From an uncultured Lachnospiraceae bacterium (GTDB lineage Bacteria > Bacillota > Clostridia > Lachnospirales > Lachnospiraceae), in assembly GCA_947623905.1 (NCBI GenBank), contig CANQHX010000002.1, positions 20,137 through 84,136 on the forward strand: a DNA stretch of 64,000 nt, read 5' to 3'. Below, piece by piece: positions 1 through 7,852 of this stretch. A program made the translations under genes and the position numbers. The notes under the pieces are model-generated. The model was not told the origin of the DNA. It did no database searches and was given only the letters and a program-made list of their open reading frames with translations. Each line of letters starts with the position of its first letter. Within the stretch, counting starts at the first letter, position 1.

Positions 1-13
1 CTCTCTCCTTCAT
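1..13 (-). CDS. Start of a gene that runs off the left edge
   Basis: The minus strand shows a strong ribosome binding site (AAGGAGGAG, about 16-24) a few bases before an ATG at 13. Only four codons (M-K-E-R) lie in the window. The start is 27 bases after the stop of the ABC exporter gene at 41-2224 on the same strand, so it is probably the next gene of that operon. Nothing can be said about its product. Confidence 0.4.
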
Positions 14-40
14 AACTCCTCCTTCGGCGCTACCTGTGCT

Positions 41-2224
41 TTATGTTTCCACCGCCGACATTTCCAGCTGGGCGGTGACCAGCCCGTAATAAATACCCTT
101 CTGTTTCATCAGTTCCTCATGACTCCCCACTTCCGCGATCTCATGGTCATGGATCACTACAAGACGGTCGGCGTCCCGCAGGGTGGACAGACGGTGGGCG
201 ATGGCAAAAGTAGTGCAGTTTTTCTGCAGCCGCTCCAGCGCCTTCTGTATGAGAAACTCGCTTTCTGTATCCAGATTGGACGTAGCCTCGTCCAGTATGA
301 GGATCCGGGGCTTGTTGAGCACCGCCCTGGCAATGGCGATCCGCTGCCGCTCCCCGCCGGACAGCGTATAGCCCCTGTCCCCGATATACGTATCATATCC
401 GTTCTGCAGGCGGCAGATAAAATCATGGGCGTTCGCCATGCGGGCCGCCATGACAATTTCCTCCAGAGTGGCGTCTGGCCTGGCGAAGCTGATATTTTCC
501 CGGATGGTGCCGTTAAACAAAAACGTCTCCTGCAGCACCACTCCTACCTGGCCGTGGAGATATTCCCCGTCAATATCGTTGATATCGGTGCCGTCCAGCA
601 GCAGCTTCCCGCTGTCCACCTTATACAATCCCATGAGCAGGTTGATGAGGGTGGTCTTTCCCGTACCGGAAGCGCCCACCAGACCGATCATCTCTCCAGG
701 CTTTACCGACAGGTTCACGTTGTTGAGCACAGGTTCATAAGACTTGTAGCCAAAATACACATGGGAAAAGTCCACCTGCCCGGTAAGTTCCGGCTTCTCG
801 GTGCCCCGGCAGGCGCTGTCCTCATTTTCCACATCCAGTATATCGTACATGCGCTCCACGCTGATGCGCACCTCCGACCACTGTCTGGGGAAGGACGCCA
901 GCTGCTGCAGCGGCCGGTAGATCATCCCGGCGTAGGTGAGCAGCTGCATGAGCACGCCTGGGGTCATGACGCCGTTCAGCACCTGGATGCCGCCGGTATA
1001 CACCAGCAGGTACGTGCCCATGCCGATAATGTATACCACTGTGGGAAACAGGATATCCAGGCATGTATCCCTGTGGATCACCTGTTTTGTATAATCATCG
1101 GACATATCGGCAAAGATGTCCGCTTCCTGCTTCTCCCGCCCGTATGTCTTCACCACGCTGATGCCGGAGAGCACGTCCTGCAGGCGGCTGTTGAGCCGGT
1201 CATTGGCCCGGAACCACCGACGGAACAGGTTGCCCACAAACTCCATGGCCCTGGTGGCCACAAAAAATCCTATCGGCGCGAACACTACGGCACATAGAGC
1301 AAATTTCCAGTTGATGATACACATGTAGACAATGGCCGCCGCCATGGTCATGAACTGGGTAACGCTGGTGGAAAAGGCCATCTCCATAAACCGCCTCACA
1401 CTGTTGGTGTCCTGGGAAATGCGGTTCATCAGCTCGCCGGGCTTCCGATCCTCTATGTAGCTCAAAGAAAGCGTCTGCAGCTTGTAAAACAGTCTCCGCC
1501 GCAGGTCCGCCGCGATGGTGGAGCCCAGCCACGTACTGTACCATTTTGACGCCACGCTCAAGAGAATGTTCAGTATGGTCAGCCCCAGCATCACAAGGAC
1601 AAACCACAATATCTGCGGGGTCCCCCCGCTGCGGTTCACCAGGGCGCCGTCGATAAACTGCTGCTGCACCTTCGGATCGATGAGGGAAGACAGCGAGCCC
1701 GCCAGCATGAGCAGGATCAGCAGCACGAAGGACTTGATATAGGGCCTGCACAGCACCCACAGCCGGTAGGAAAACCTTCCGTGACCGCTGCAGTAGGAGC
1801 ACTCCCTCGTGCCGAACAGTACCCGGCCGCACACCGGGCAGACCGGTTCGTATTCCAGGCTCTCCACTTTCTCCATGCGCCCTTCCGCCAGCATCTGCGC
1901 GCCTCTGGCCAGATAAGAGAACCGCACGAGATGCTTCATGGAAAACCTTACAAGCGTCTCCCATCTGCCGCTCTCCTGCCGCAGGGCCAGCAGGCCGTTG
2001 TTCACCAGCGTCCGGCACTGCACCTGACATCCGGCCAGCTTTATACGGCGGCGCACCCGGCTGTCCGCTGTCACAAAAAGCTCCTCTGCCGTTACCACCA
2101 CGTAGCTGTCCCGGACAAACACGCCCTTTTCCGACAGATCATACGGCACACAGTACCATATATCCTCCTGGCTGATACCGATATTATGCAGTTGTTCTTC
2201 TGTCAGCTGAAACTTTAAATTCAT
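41..2224 (-). CDS. ABC exporter half-molecule with N-terminal PH-like domain and zinc ribbon
   Basis: 727-residue type IV (exporter-fold) ABC protein. Residues about 1-125 form a small beta-rich domain that looks PH-like; this fold call is inference. It is followed by a four-cysteine zinc-ribbon motif (CPVCG...CSYC, near 130-145). The six-helix transmembrane domain spans about 155-460 and the ATPase domain about 485-720, with Walker A GASGTGKTT, signature LSGGERQR and Walker B ILILDEATSNLD all intact. It is the last complete gene of a leftward operon (ABC, DUF1854 protein, ABC) and probably pairs with the 2982-5456 protein as a heterodimeric exporter. The substrate is unknown. The N-terminal PH-like and Zn-ribbon module is unusual for this family and may be a regulatory or docking element. 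ABC exporter identity is very secure. Confidence 0.92.
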   Translation of the reverse strand: MNLKFQLTEEQLHNIGISQEDIWYCVPYDLSEKGVFVRDSYVVVTAEELFVTADSRVRRRIKLAGCQVQCRTLVNNGLLALRQESGRWETLVRFSMKHLVRFSYLARGAQMLAEGRMEKVESLEYEPVCPVCGRVLFGTRECSYCSGHGRFSYRLWVLCRPYIKSFVLLILLMLAGSLSSLIDPKVQQQFIDGALVNRSGGTPQILWFVLVMLGLTILNILLSVASKWYSTWLGSTIAADLRRRLFYKLQTLSLSYIEDRKPGELMNRISQDTNSVRRFMEMAFSTSVTQFMTMAAAIVYMCIINWKFALCAVVFAPIGFFVATRAMEFVGNLFRRWFRANDRLNSRLQDVLSGISVVKTYGREKQEADIFADMSDDYTKQVIHRDTCLDILFPTVVYIIGMGTYLLVYTGGIQVLNGVMTPGVLMQLLTYAGMIYRPLQQLASFPRQWSEVRISVERMYDILDVENEDSACRGTEKPELTGQVDFSHVYFGYKSYEPVLNNVNLSVKPGEMIGLVGASGTGKTTLINLLMGLYKVDSGKLLLDGTDINDIDGEYLHGQVGVVLQETFLFNGTIRENISFARPDATLEEIVMAARMANAHDFICRLQNGYDTYIGDRGYTLSGGERQRIAIARAVLNKPRILILDEATSNLDTESEFLIQKALERLQKNCTTFAIAHRLSTLRDADRLVVIHDHEIAEVGSHEELMKQKGIYYGLVTAQLEMSAVET

Positions 2225-2301
2225 ATCTCTTCACTTGATCGATATTCAAAAATCATTTTTTCTATGTACAGGCATATGGTTGCAGGACCGGCCAACGCCC
2301 T

Positions 2302-2925
2302 TTACGTCAGATACACGTCCAGCTTTTTCTGCTCCCCGGCAGTAAGCTTGCGGATATCCGGTATCTCGAAGCAGTTATTGTCCAGATCCTGTATCATCAC
2401 CCGGCTTTCGCTGATGCGGGTCACCGCGTTGCTGTTGCTGCGAAAGGCAAACTGGCACCTGCCGTAATCCGTCTCCACGTCAAAGTACACGCAGCCCATC
2501 TCCTGACGCACGTTGTAAATCTTCCGGATGGCCGGAAGAAAATACCGGAGAGCCAGCTGGTGACGGACTGCTTCTTCTCCCGGTCCGTCAAAATCCCGCG
2601 GCAGATTTTCGATCACGCCGATCTCCGCCGCCTGATCCCCGCTCTCCCGTACGGACAGATACTCGTCCGGCCGGCTGAAGGGAAACATGCGCACCACCTG
2701 CACGTCCTCATATACCCTTCCGTTGTAGGACAGATCCAGAAATCCCCCGGAATTTTCCCGGAATTCCGCATTATCCCTGTTGAGCATATGAAGCTCCATC
2801 ATGTCCCGGCTCTGCTGCTCCAGCTTTTCCAGGTCCAGTTCTCCCGCCGGCTCCTCATTTCTCTGGGGCACAAAATCTCCCGGCCTGCGTCTGCCGGGAG
2901 GCGATCCTCCCATTCCCGGTGCCAT
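2302..2925 (-). CDS. DUF1854 family protein between two ABC exporters
   Basis: About 207 residues. The C-terminal two thirds (from LDLSYNGRVYEDV onward) match my recollection of DUF1854, a family of unknown biochemical role that is encoded beside paired ABC exporters, including those annotated as associated with cyanophycin metabolism in proteobacteria. The N-terminal part is Gly/Pro/Arg-rich and probably disordered. I place the start at 2925 (MAPGMG) because GGAGG lies seven bases upstream; an in-frame ATG two codons earlier is too close to that site. No signal peptide or membrane segment is visible, so it is probably cytosolic. Its position between the two exporter halves suggests a partner or regulator of the transporter. 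Cyanophycin genes are not visible here, so that link should not be carried over. Confidence 0.75.
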   Translation of the reverse strand: MAPGMGGSPPGRRRPGDFVPQRNEEPAGELDLEKLEQQSRDMMELHMLNRDNAEFRENSGGFLDLSYNGRVYEDVQVVRMFPFSRPDEYLSVRESGDQAAEIGVIENLPRDFDGPGEEAVRHQLALRYFLPAIRKIYNVRQEMGCVYFDVETDYGRCQFAFRSNSNAVTRISESRVMIQDLDNNCFEIPDIRKLTAGEQKKLDVYLT

Positions 2926-2981
2926 AAGCATCCCTCCTTTTTACACATGCCTTTTCGCGCATAGGACGGCCCGCCGTCCTT

Positions 2982-5456
2982 TTATTCCAATCCCTTCATG
3001 GCAAGGGCTTTCGTCTGCAATTCCTTTAACTGGTAAAAGGTTCCTTTTTTATCCAGCAGTTCCCTGTGGGTGCCCTCCTCCACGATGCGCCCGTGTTCGA
3101 TGACGATGAGGCGGTCCGCATCCCGCAGGGTGGACAGCCGGTGGGCGATGGACAACGTGGTCCTGTTTCTGGACAGCCACGCGAGAGACTGCTGGATCTC
3201 CTGTTCTGTCTGTGTGTCCACCGAGGCAGTGGCCTCGTCCAGGATGAGCACGCAGGGATCCGCCAGGATGGCTCTGGCAATGGACAGCCGCTGGCGTTCT
3301 CCGCCGGAGAGGCTGGCGCCGGAGGATCCGATGACCGTATCATATCCCTGGGGAAGCTTACAGATAAAATCATGGGCGCTGGCCAGCTTCGCCGCCCGGA
3401 TGATCTCCTTCATGGAAGCGTCAGGCTTTGCGTACGCGATATTTTCCGCCACTGTACCCATAAATATGTATGTCTCCTGGGACACCATGGCCACCTGCCC
3501 GTGGAGCTGGGCGGTGCTCAGCTGCCGAATGTCCACCCCGTCGATAAGGATCTCCCCGGACCACACGTCGTACAGCCTTGAGATCAGGTTTACAAGGGTA
3601 GATTTCCCGGCGCCGGACCGGCCCACGATGCCCAGGGTCGTGCCGGCAGGCACATCCAGGGACAGATCCTGAAATACGGGCACGTTGGGAATATAGCCGA
3701 ATTCCACGTTCCGCAGCTCTATGTGTCCCCGCACCTGCGGCAGGGTCACCGGTTTTTCCGGCTCCTTTACCTGAGGCACGGCGTCCAGTATCTCAAACAT
3801 CCTCCCCGCGCTGTTCATACACTCCTCATACCGCCGGAAGGCCCTGGACAGAAATTCCATGGGGCCGTTAAGCTGCGTCACGTAACTGGCAAAGGTAATG
3901 AGCAGACCATAAGGCATGGCGTTCTGTTCCAGCACCAGCCAGGCTCCCATCGCCCATACCAGCAGCGTTACCAGCCTCTGGGCAAAGGTATACAGCGCGG
4001 TAAAACGATTCTGATATCCTACAATATCCATCTCCGACTTCTGCACCTTCTGGTTGCGCATGTCGAAGCTTTTTTTGACCTGCTCCTCCTGGCCGAAGGC
4101 CTTCACCACCCGCACGCCGGTGATAGTATCGTTGAGCAGGCCGGTGAGTCTCCGGTTGGAACGGTTGCGCTGACCGAACAGGCTGTGCATCCTGGTCTTC
4201 AGCTTAATGCTCACCCACGCCACTACCGGCACCGCCACAAGGGACACCAGGGCCAGCTTCCACTGCAGGCCGAGCATCACTGCCGCCGTGGTGATAAACG
4301 TAAATCCCTGTATGAACACGTCGGGGAAATCACTGCTGAAAAAATCCGCCACGGTGTCCGCGTCCTGCTGCACCCGCACCATCAGGCCGCCGGTCTGGCT
4401 GTTCTGAAAAAAGTTCAGCGACAGCTCCTCCAGCTTGCGGAAAATATCCTTCTTCATCTCATTGGACATGCGATTGACGATGCGGGCTCCCGCAAAGGCT
4501 TTCACATGCCGGATAAAAAGCTGAACCAGCTCCGTGACGAACATGGCCACCGCCACAAGGATGAGCGCATAGGCAAATCCCCCCTGGGGCAGATGCAGCG
4601 CCTCCAGGAACGCCGGATCCTTTGCCAGCACCTTGTCATAGAGCACCGTACCGTTCAGGTACGGCCACACGATGTTCAGTCCCGCGATGAGCAGGTAGCA
4701 CAGGCCGGACAGCGCTACAAGGGGCAGCTGGCTCCTGAAATAGCTCAGCAGCCGCACCATGTAATGCCTGTTGTCCGCCCCGGCAGGCCTCCTGCCGGGC
4801 ACCTCTTCCCCTTCCGGTTCGCGGCCGGCAGACAGATCCGGTTGCGCAAAGCGCTGTTCCGGCGTCCCGCCGGGTCTTCTGTCCGGGCGTTTCTCCGGCG
4901 TCCCGCCGGGCTTTCTGTCCGGGCGCTCCCCCGGCGTCCCGCCGGGCTTTCTGTCCGGGCGCTTCTCCTGCATCCCGCCGGGTCTTTCGTCCGGGAGATG
5001 GTCCGGCTCCCTCTGCCGCTTCACTGCCTGGACGAGCTGAAGCATGTCCGCCATATAGCCCGCCGTAAAAAACGCCAGCACTCTGCCGTCCTTTCCCGGC
5101 AGGTACAGCTGGCCGATACGGCCCTGCTGCCGCAGAGAAAGTTCTCCCAGATGAGACACCGGCACAGCGTCCACCTGCCATGTCTGCTCTCCTTCCTCAA
5201 CCTTCTCCAGGTCCCGGGCCTGATGGCGGGCCACTTTCATGGCCAGCCGGTCCTCGCCCTTCCGGGAAAAGAAAAAGGTCTGGTGTCCCGTGTCAAGGCT
5301 GCGGCAGATCCAGAGGGTGTCTCCGGCGAGACATACCCAGCCGTGGACAAGTCTTTCCGTCTCATCCAGGTCTGTCTCACATACCGCTGATATGGAATTG
5401 TCCTGTACACCCTCCCTGGCAAGCTCCTGCCTGAGAGAACCGGGCAGCTGTTTCAT
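2982..5456 (-). CDS. ABC exporter half-molecule with N-terminal PH-like domain and repeat linker
   Basis: About 824-residue ABC exporter, first gene of the ABC/DUF1854/ABC operon. A beta-rich N-terminal domain (about 1-150, PH-like by inference) is joined to the membrane domain by a charged linker built of 12-residue repeats (RPDRKPGGTPxE type). The transmembrane domain covers about 235-545 and the ATPase domain about 570-815, with Walker A GRSGAGKST, signature LSGGERQRLS and Walker B LILDEATASVD. The start at 5456 (MKQLPG) is chosen because GGAG sits six bases upstream; the ATG at 5468 has no visible site. It probably heterodimerises with the 41-2224 product. The substrate is unknown. The repeat linker makes it longer than a typical exporter half-molecule. 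Confidence 0.9.
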   Translation of the reverse strand: MKQLPGSLRQELAREGVQDNSISAVCETDLDETERLVHGWVCLAGDTLWICRSLDTGHQTFFFSRKGEDRLAMKVARHQARDLEKVEEGEQTWQVDAVPVSHLGELSLRQQGRIGQLYLPGKDGRVLAFFTAGYMADMLQLVQAVKRQREPDHLPDERPGGMQEKRPDRKPGGTPGERPDRKPGGTPEKRPDRRPGGTPEQRFAQPDLSAGREPEGEEVPGRRPAGADNRHYMVRLLSYFRSQLPLVALSGLCYLLIAGLNIVWPYLNGTVLYDKVLAKDPAFLEALHLPQGGFAYALILVAVAMFVTELVQLFIRHVKAFAGARIVNRMSNEMKKDIFRKLEELSLNFFQNSQTGGLMVRVQQDADTVADFFSSDFPDVFIQGFTFITTAAVMLGLQWKLALVSLVAVPVVAWVSIKLKTRMHSLFGQRNRSNRRLTGLLNDTITGVRVVKAFGQEEQVKKSFDMRNQKVQKSEMDIVGYQNRFTALYTFAQRLVTLLVWAMGAWLVLEQNAMPYGLLITFASYVTQLNGPMEFLSRAFRRYEECMNSAGRMFEILDAVPQVKEPEKPVTLPQVRGHIELRNVEFGYIPNVPVFQDLSLDVPAGTTLGIVGRSGAGKSTLVNLISRLYDVWSGEILIDGVDIRQLSTAQLHGQVAMVSQETYIFMGTVAENIAYAKPDASMKEIIRAAKLASAHDFICKLPQGYDTVIGSSGASLSGGERQRLSIARAILADPCVLILDEATASVDTQTEQEIQQSLAWLSRNRTTLSIAHRLSTLRDADRLIVIEHGRIVEEGTHRELLDKKGTFYQLKELQTKALAMKGLE
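4861..5004 (-). repeat. 36-bp in-frame tandem repeat, about four units
   Basis: Four contiguous 36-bp units (4861-4896, 4897-4932, 4933-4968 and a diverged 4969-5004) share the core ggcgtcccgccgggctt. They lie inside the ABC gene and encode a 12-residue Pro/Gly/Arg/Lys/Asp-rich unit. The unit is a multiple of three, so gain or loss of copies keeps the frame and changes only linker length. Confidence 0.9.
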
Positions 5457-5482
5457 ATTGCTCTCCATCTATAGCGGAATAT

Positions 5483-7306
5483 TCAGTCCATCCGCACGTA
5501 ATCCACACAGAATGTGCCTTCCTTCAGCTTCGTATCCGCGCCGGGCAGATTGCCCAGATCGCCCCACTTGCCGCAGTCCTCCAGAGTATTAAAGGGCAGC
5601 GTCTTTTTGGAGGTAAACAGGATCCGCTCCAGGCTGCGGACAGAAAGGTTGAAGTGAAACGTTTTGGAATACTGCTTTCCGTTCTGTTCCACGGCAACGG
5701 TGTATGTATTTTCAAACCGGTCGGCCGCAACGCGGATCTGCATCCATTCTCCCTTTTCATACGGACAGAACACATCGTACCTGCCGCCGTTCTTTACGAC
5801 TATATTGCCGTCGTTGGCAAAATACAGGCGGATGGCCCCGCTGCCGTGCCGGTCCTCCACATCTATTGTATAGGAGGTCTTTTCATCCTGTCCGTCCGCT
5901 TTCACCCGCATGGACATGGCGAAGCGTTCCTTCTCGGGGAATACCCGCATGGCCCGCGCCCTGTCACAGGGATCCGCGTCGTACAGCGTCAGGCATCTGC
6001 CGCCCTCCGGTTTTTCCTCCACCCGCACCCTGCTCCACAGGGGAGAATAGATATTCCAGCCGGGCACCATGCCGCCTGTATCCATTTGTTCAAAGTCTTC
6101 GTCCAGTTCTTTTGTCTCCACGCCCCGCACCGGCACATCGGTGCAGCTGACCCACACATCTTCCTTGTTCACCGTGTAGGCAAGCCACAGCTTTCCGTCC
6201 TCCGGCCGGGGATTGTGCTCCGCGATGCCGCGGATATACTGAGGGCCCAGATTCTTGTACAGACCCGCGTATTTGTGGGGAGATACCTCCGGCGTCACCG
6301 CCAGCAGCCCGTCATAATCCTGTCCGTTATCCCCGGTGATCACCGCGATGGGCCACCGGTGGGCACTGTCCGTGGTAGGATTGTACGCCAGGGCATACCG
6401 TCCGTCGCCGGTCTTCTGCCCCCACACCTTTCCCGTGGACGTCTCGATGGAATGATCCGTCTCCAGAGGGCTCCAGCTCTCTCCCCCGTCCTTTGAGCAG
6501 GTGACGAGGGAATTTTTGTACACCCCCAGCACCCTGCCGTCGGGCAGCGTAAAATAAGACAGAGCCTCGGCTCCCGGCTGGGTGAAAAAATCAGTGTCCA
6601 GCCGCTCTTCCTCCCACATCTGCTGGGTCACCAGCCTGTCAGAGAGCAGTTCCCGGCAGGCGGCGGCAAAGCCCGCGTCCCCGCTGTCCTCAAAAAGAGG
6701 GAACAACTGGGTGTTTTCCATAGTATAGCCGGCCTTTTCATTGATCCGCAGGAAATAGATGGGGGAAAATGTCCCGTCTTCATATATCTCCCGCACCACG
6801 CGGCCCACGCCGTAGCCGTTGTTGGGAGCAATGGTGTCGTTGGGAGCGATGCCGTAAAAACCCGTGGCCAGAAGCCTGTCGTCCGAAGACACAAAAAAAC
6901 TCATCCGCTGGTGCATGACGCACGCCACAGTATCCCCTGTCAGCAGCTCTTTCAGAGGCCCGCGATAGGGCGCGGCGGGAGCCTCCACAGGAGGGAACAG
7001 CACGACCGGCCGGGTCCAGTCCACACCGTTGTCCGACCAGGCGATGAGCGTCTGGGAGGGAGGTACATGCTCGCTCACCGGATCGGACAGGTAATCGATA
7101 TAATATCTTCCCCGCCAATAAGCCAGCATGGCCGCGTGATTATAAGACCAGCCGTACCCGTCCGTGGAGCTTTCTTTCTTCTGAGTGGCCCGCATCACCT
7201 GGATACAGTGGGTCCCGACGGCGTGGCGCAGGGCGCCGTCCTGAAACCGCACATCCGCCTTTTCTTCATTGTGGCAGCGTATGAGATCATTCGCAAAACA
7301 GTCCAT
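5483..7306 (-). CDS. BNR-repeat sialidase-like protein
   Basis: 607 residues with no signal peptide, so probably cytosolic. The first about 390 residues look like a beta-propeller with Asp-box motifs (SDNGVDWT and SKDGGESWS), as in the sialidase/BNR superfamily. The last about 200 residues look like a concanavalin/LamG-type beta-sandwich. The arginine triad of true sialidases cannot be assigned by eye, so the substrate is open: sialidase, another exo-glycosidase, or a non-catalytic propeller. It lies 15 bases downstream of the ABC operon's first gene in reverse order but has a large AT-rich leader upstream, so it probably has its own promoter. Together with the GH127 enzyme at 15.3-17.3 kb it fits a host- or plant-glycan lifestyle. 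Confidence 0.65.
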   Translation of the reverse strand: MDCFANDLIRCHNEEKADVRFQDGALRHAVGTHCIQVMRATQKKESSTDGYGWSYNHAAMLAYWRGRYYIDYLSDPVSEHVPPSQTLIAWSDNGVDWTRPVVLFPPVEAPAAPYRGPLKELLTGDTVACVMHQRMSFFVSSDDRLLATGFYGIAPNDTIAPNNGYGVGRVVREIYEDGTFSPIYFLRINEKAGYTMENTQLFPLFEDSGDAGFAAACRELLSDRLVTQQMWEEERLDTDFFTQPGAEALSYFTLPDGRVLGVYKNSLVTCSKDGGESWSPLETDHSIETSTGKVWGQKTGDGRYALAYNPTTDSAHRWPIAVITGDNGQDYDGLLAVTPEVSPHKYAGLYKNLGPQYIRGIAEHNPRPEDGKLWLAYTVNKEDVWVSCTDVPVRGVETKELDEDFEQMDTGGMVPGWNIYSPLWSRVRVEEKPEGGRCLTLYDADPCDRARAMRVFPEKERFAMSMRVKADGQDEKTSYTIDVEDRHGSGAIRLYFANDGNIVVKNGGRYDVFCPYEKGEWMQIRVAADRFENTYTVAVEQNGKQYSKTFHFNLSVRSLERILFTSKKTLPFNTLEDCGKWGDLGNLPGADTKLKEGTFCVDYVRMD

Positions 7307-7782
7307 ATGTACAAATCCTTTCCGTACCGCTTCCGCCTGTACCGGATCCTGTCCGGTCTGTCAGCACATAATTATATACATTATACACTGAAAGAAAAAT
7401 CGTATCAAGAAAAGACAAACAAATTACATTTTTTCTGACAACTCTGCCTTCTGTTTTTCGTTTTTTGACGACGGGTTTGTCAAGAGTTCTCCCGAAAATA
7501 TGAAAATTTTGTCACAATTCACAAAACAAATATTTCGTTCAGGTAACATAAATTTCATTACTGAAACCAGGATTTTCCTGTGGATAATGTGGATAATTTC
7601 GTGTATAACTGAAAATCATTGATTTTGCAGGCTTTTTGTTGTGGATAACTTTTCTTTCAGATTTAACATTTTTGTCATTGATTTTTTTAATTTTGTGCAT
7701 TTTTCACACAATTCGATTTTTCCTTCAAAATTCCCCTGTCTGACATATCCATCTGCCTGGCTCGCGTTTTTTCCTATCGCGC
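7307..7782. other. AT-rich intergenic stretch without genes
   Basis: About 475 bases with many A/T runs between the sialidase-like gene and the terminator of the NlpC/P60 gene. I see no credible reading frame. It must contain the promoter of the 5483-7306 gene. Its main feature is the DnaA-box cluster listed separately. Confidence 0.7.
7579..7648 (-). promoter_or_regulatory. Cluster of three perfect DnaA boxes
   Basis: The consensus DnaA box TTATCCACA occurs exactly three times on the minus strand within 70 bases: 7579-7587, 7588-7596 (directly adjacent) and 7640-7648. A relaxed match, TTTTTCACA, lies at 7700-7708 on the plus strand. The surroundings are AT-rich. No dnaA, dnaN, rpmH or other origin-linked gene is nearby, so this is more likely a DnaA titration or regulatory site than the chromosomal origin. 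Confidence 0.6.
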
Positions 7783-7821
7783 AAAAAACCGCGGGCGGAT
7801 GGTTCCCCATCTGCACCGCGG
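7783..7821 (-). terminator. Intrinsic terminator of the NlpC/P60 gene
   Basis: On the minus strand an imperfect GC-rich hairpin (arms about 7789-7802 and 7807-7821, loop GGAA) is followed by six T residues. It starts about 30 bases after the stop of the 7853-9271 gene. Confidence 0.8.
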
Positions 7822-7852
7822 CAATTCTCTTTGTCTGCTGAAATCTTTATGT

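Noticed and set aside
4861..5004. CRISPR-like regular repeats
   Set aside because: The units are contiguous with no spacers and stay in the reading frame of the ABC gene, so they are a coding minisatellite.
3723..5390. Long plus-strand reading frame opposite the ABC exporter gene
   Set aside because: It is His/Arg/Pro-rich with no recognisable domain and mirrors a clearly conserved minus-strand gene; long antisense frames are expected in GC-rich coding DNA.
7307..7782. Chromosomal replication origin
   Set aside because: DnaA boxes and AT-richness are present, but none of the genes that flank oriC in Firmicutes (rpmH, dnaA, dnaN) are here. Kept only as a DnaA-box cluster.
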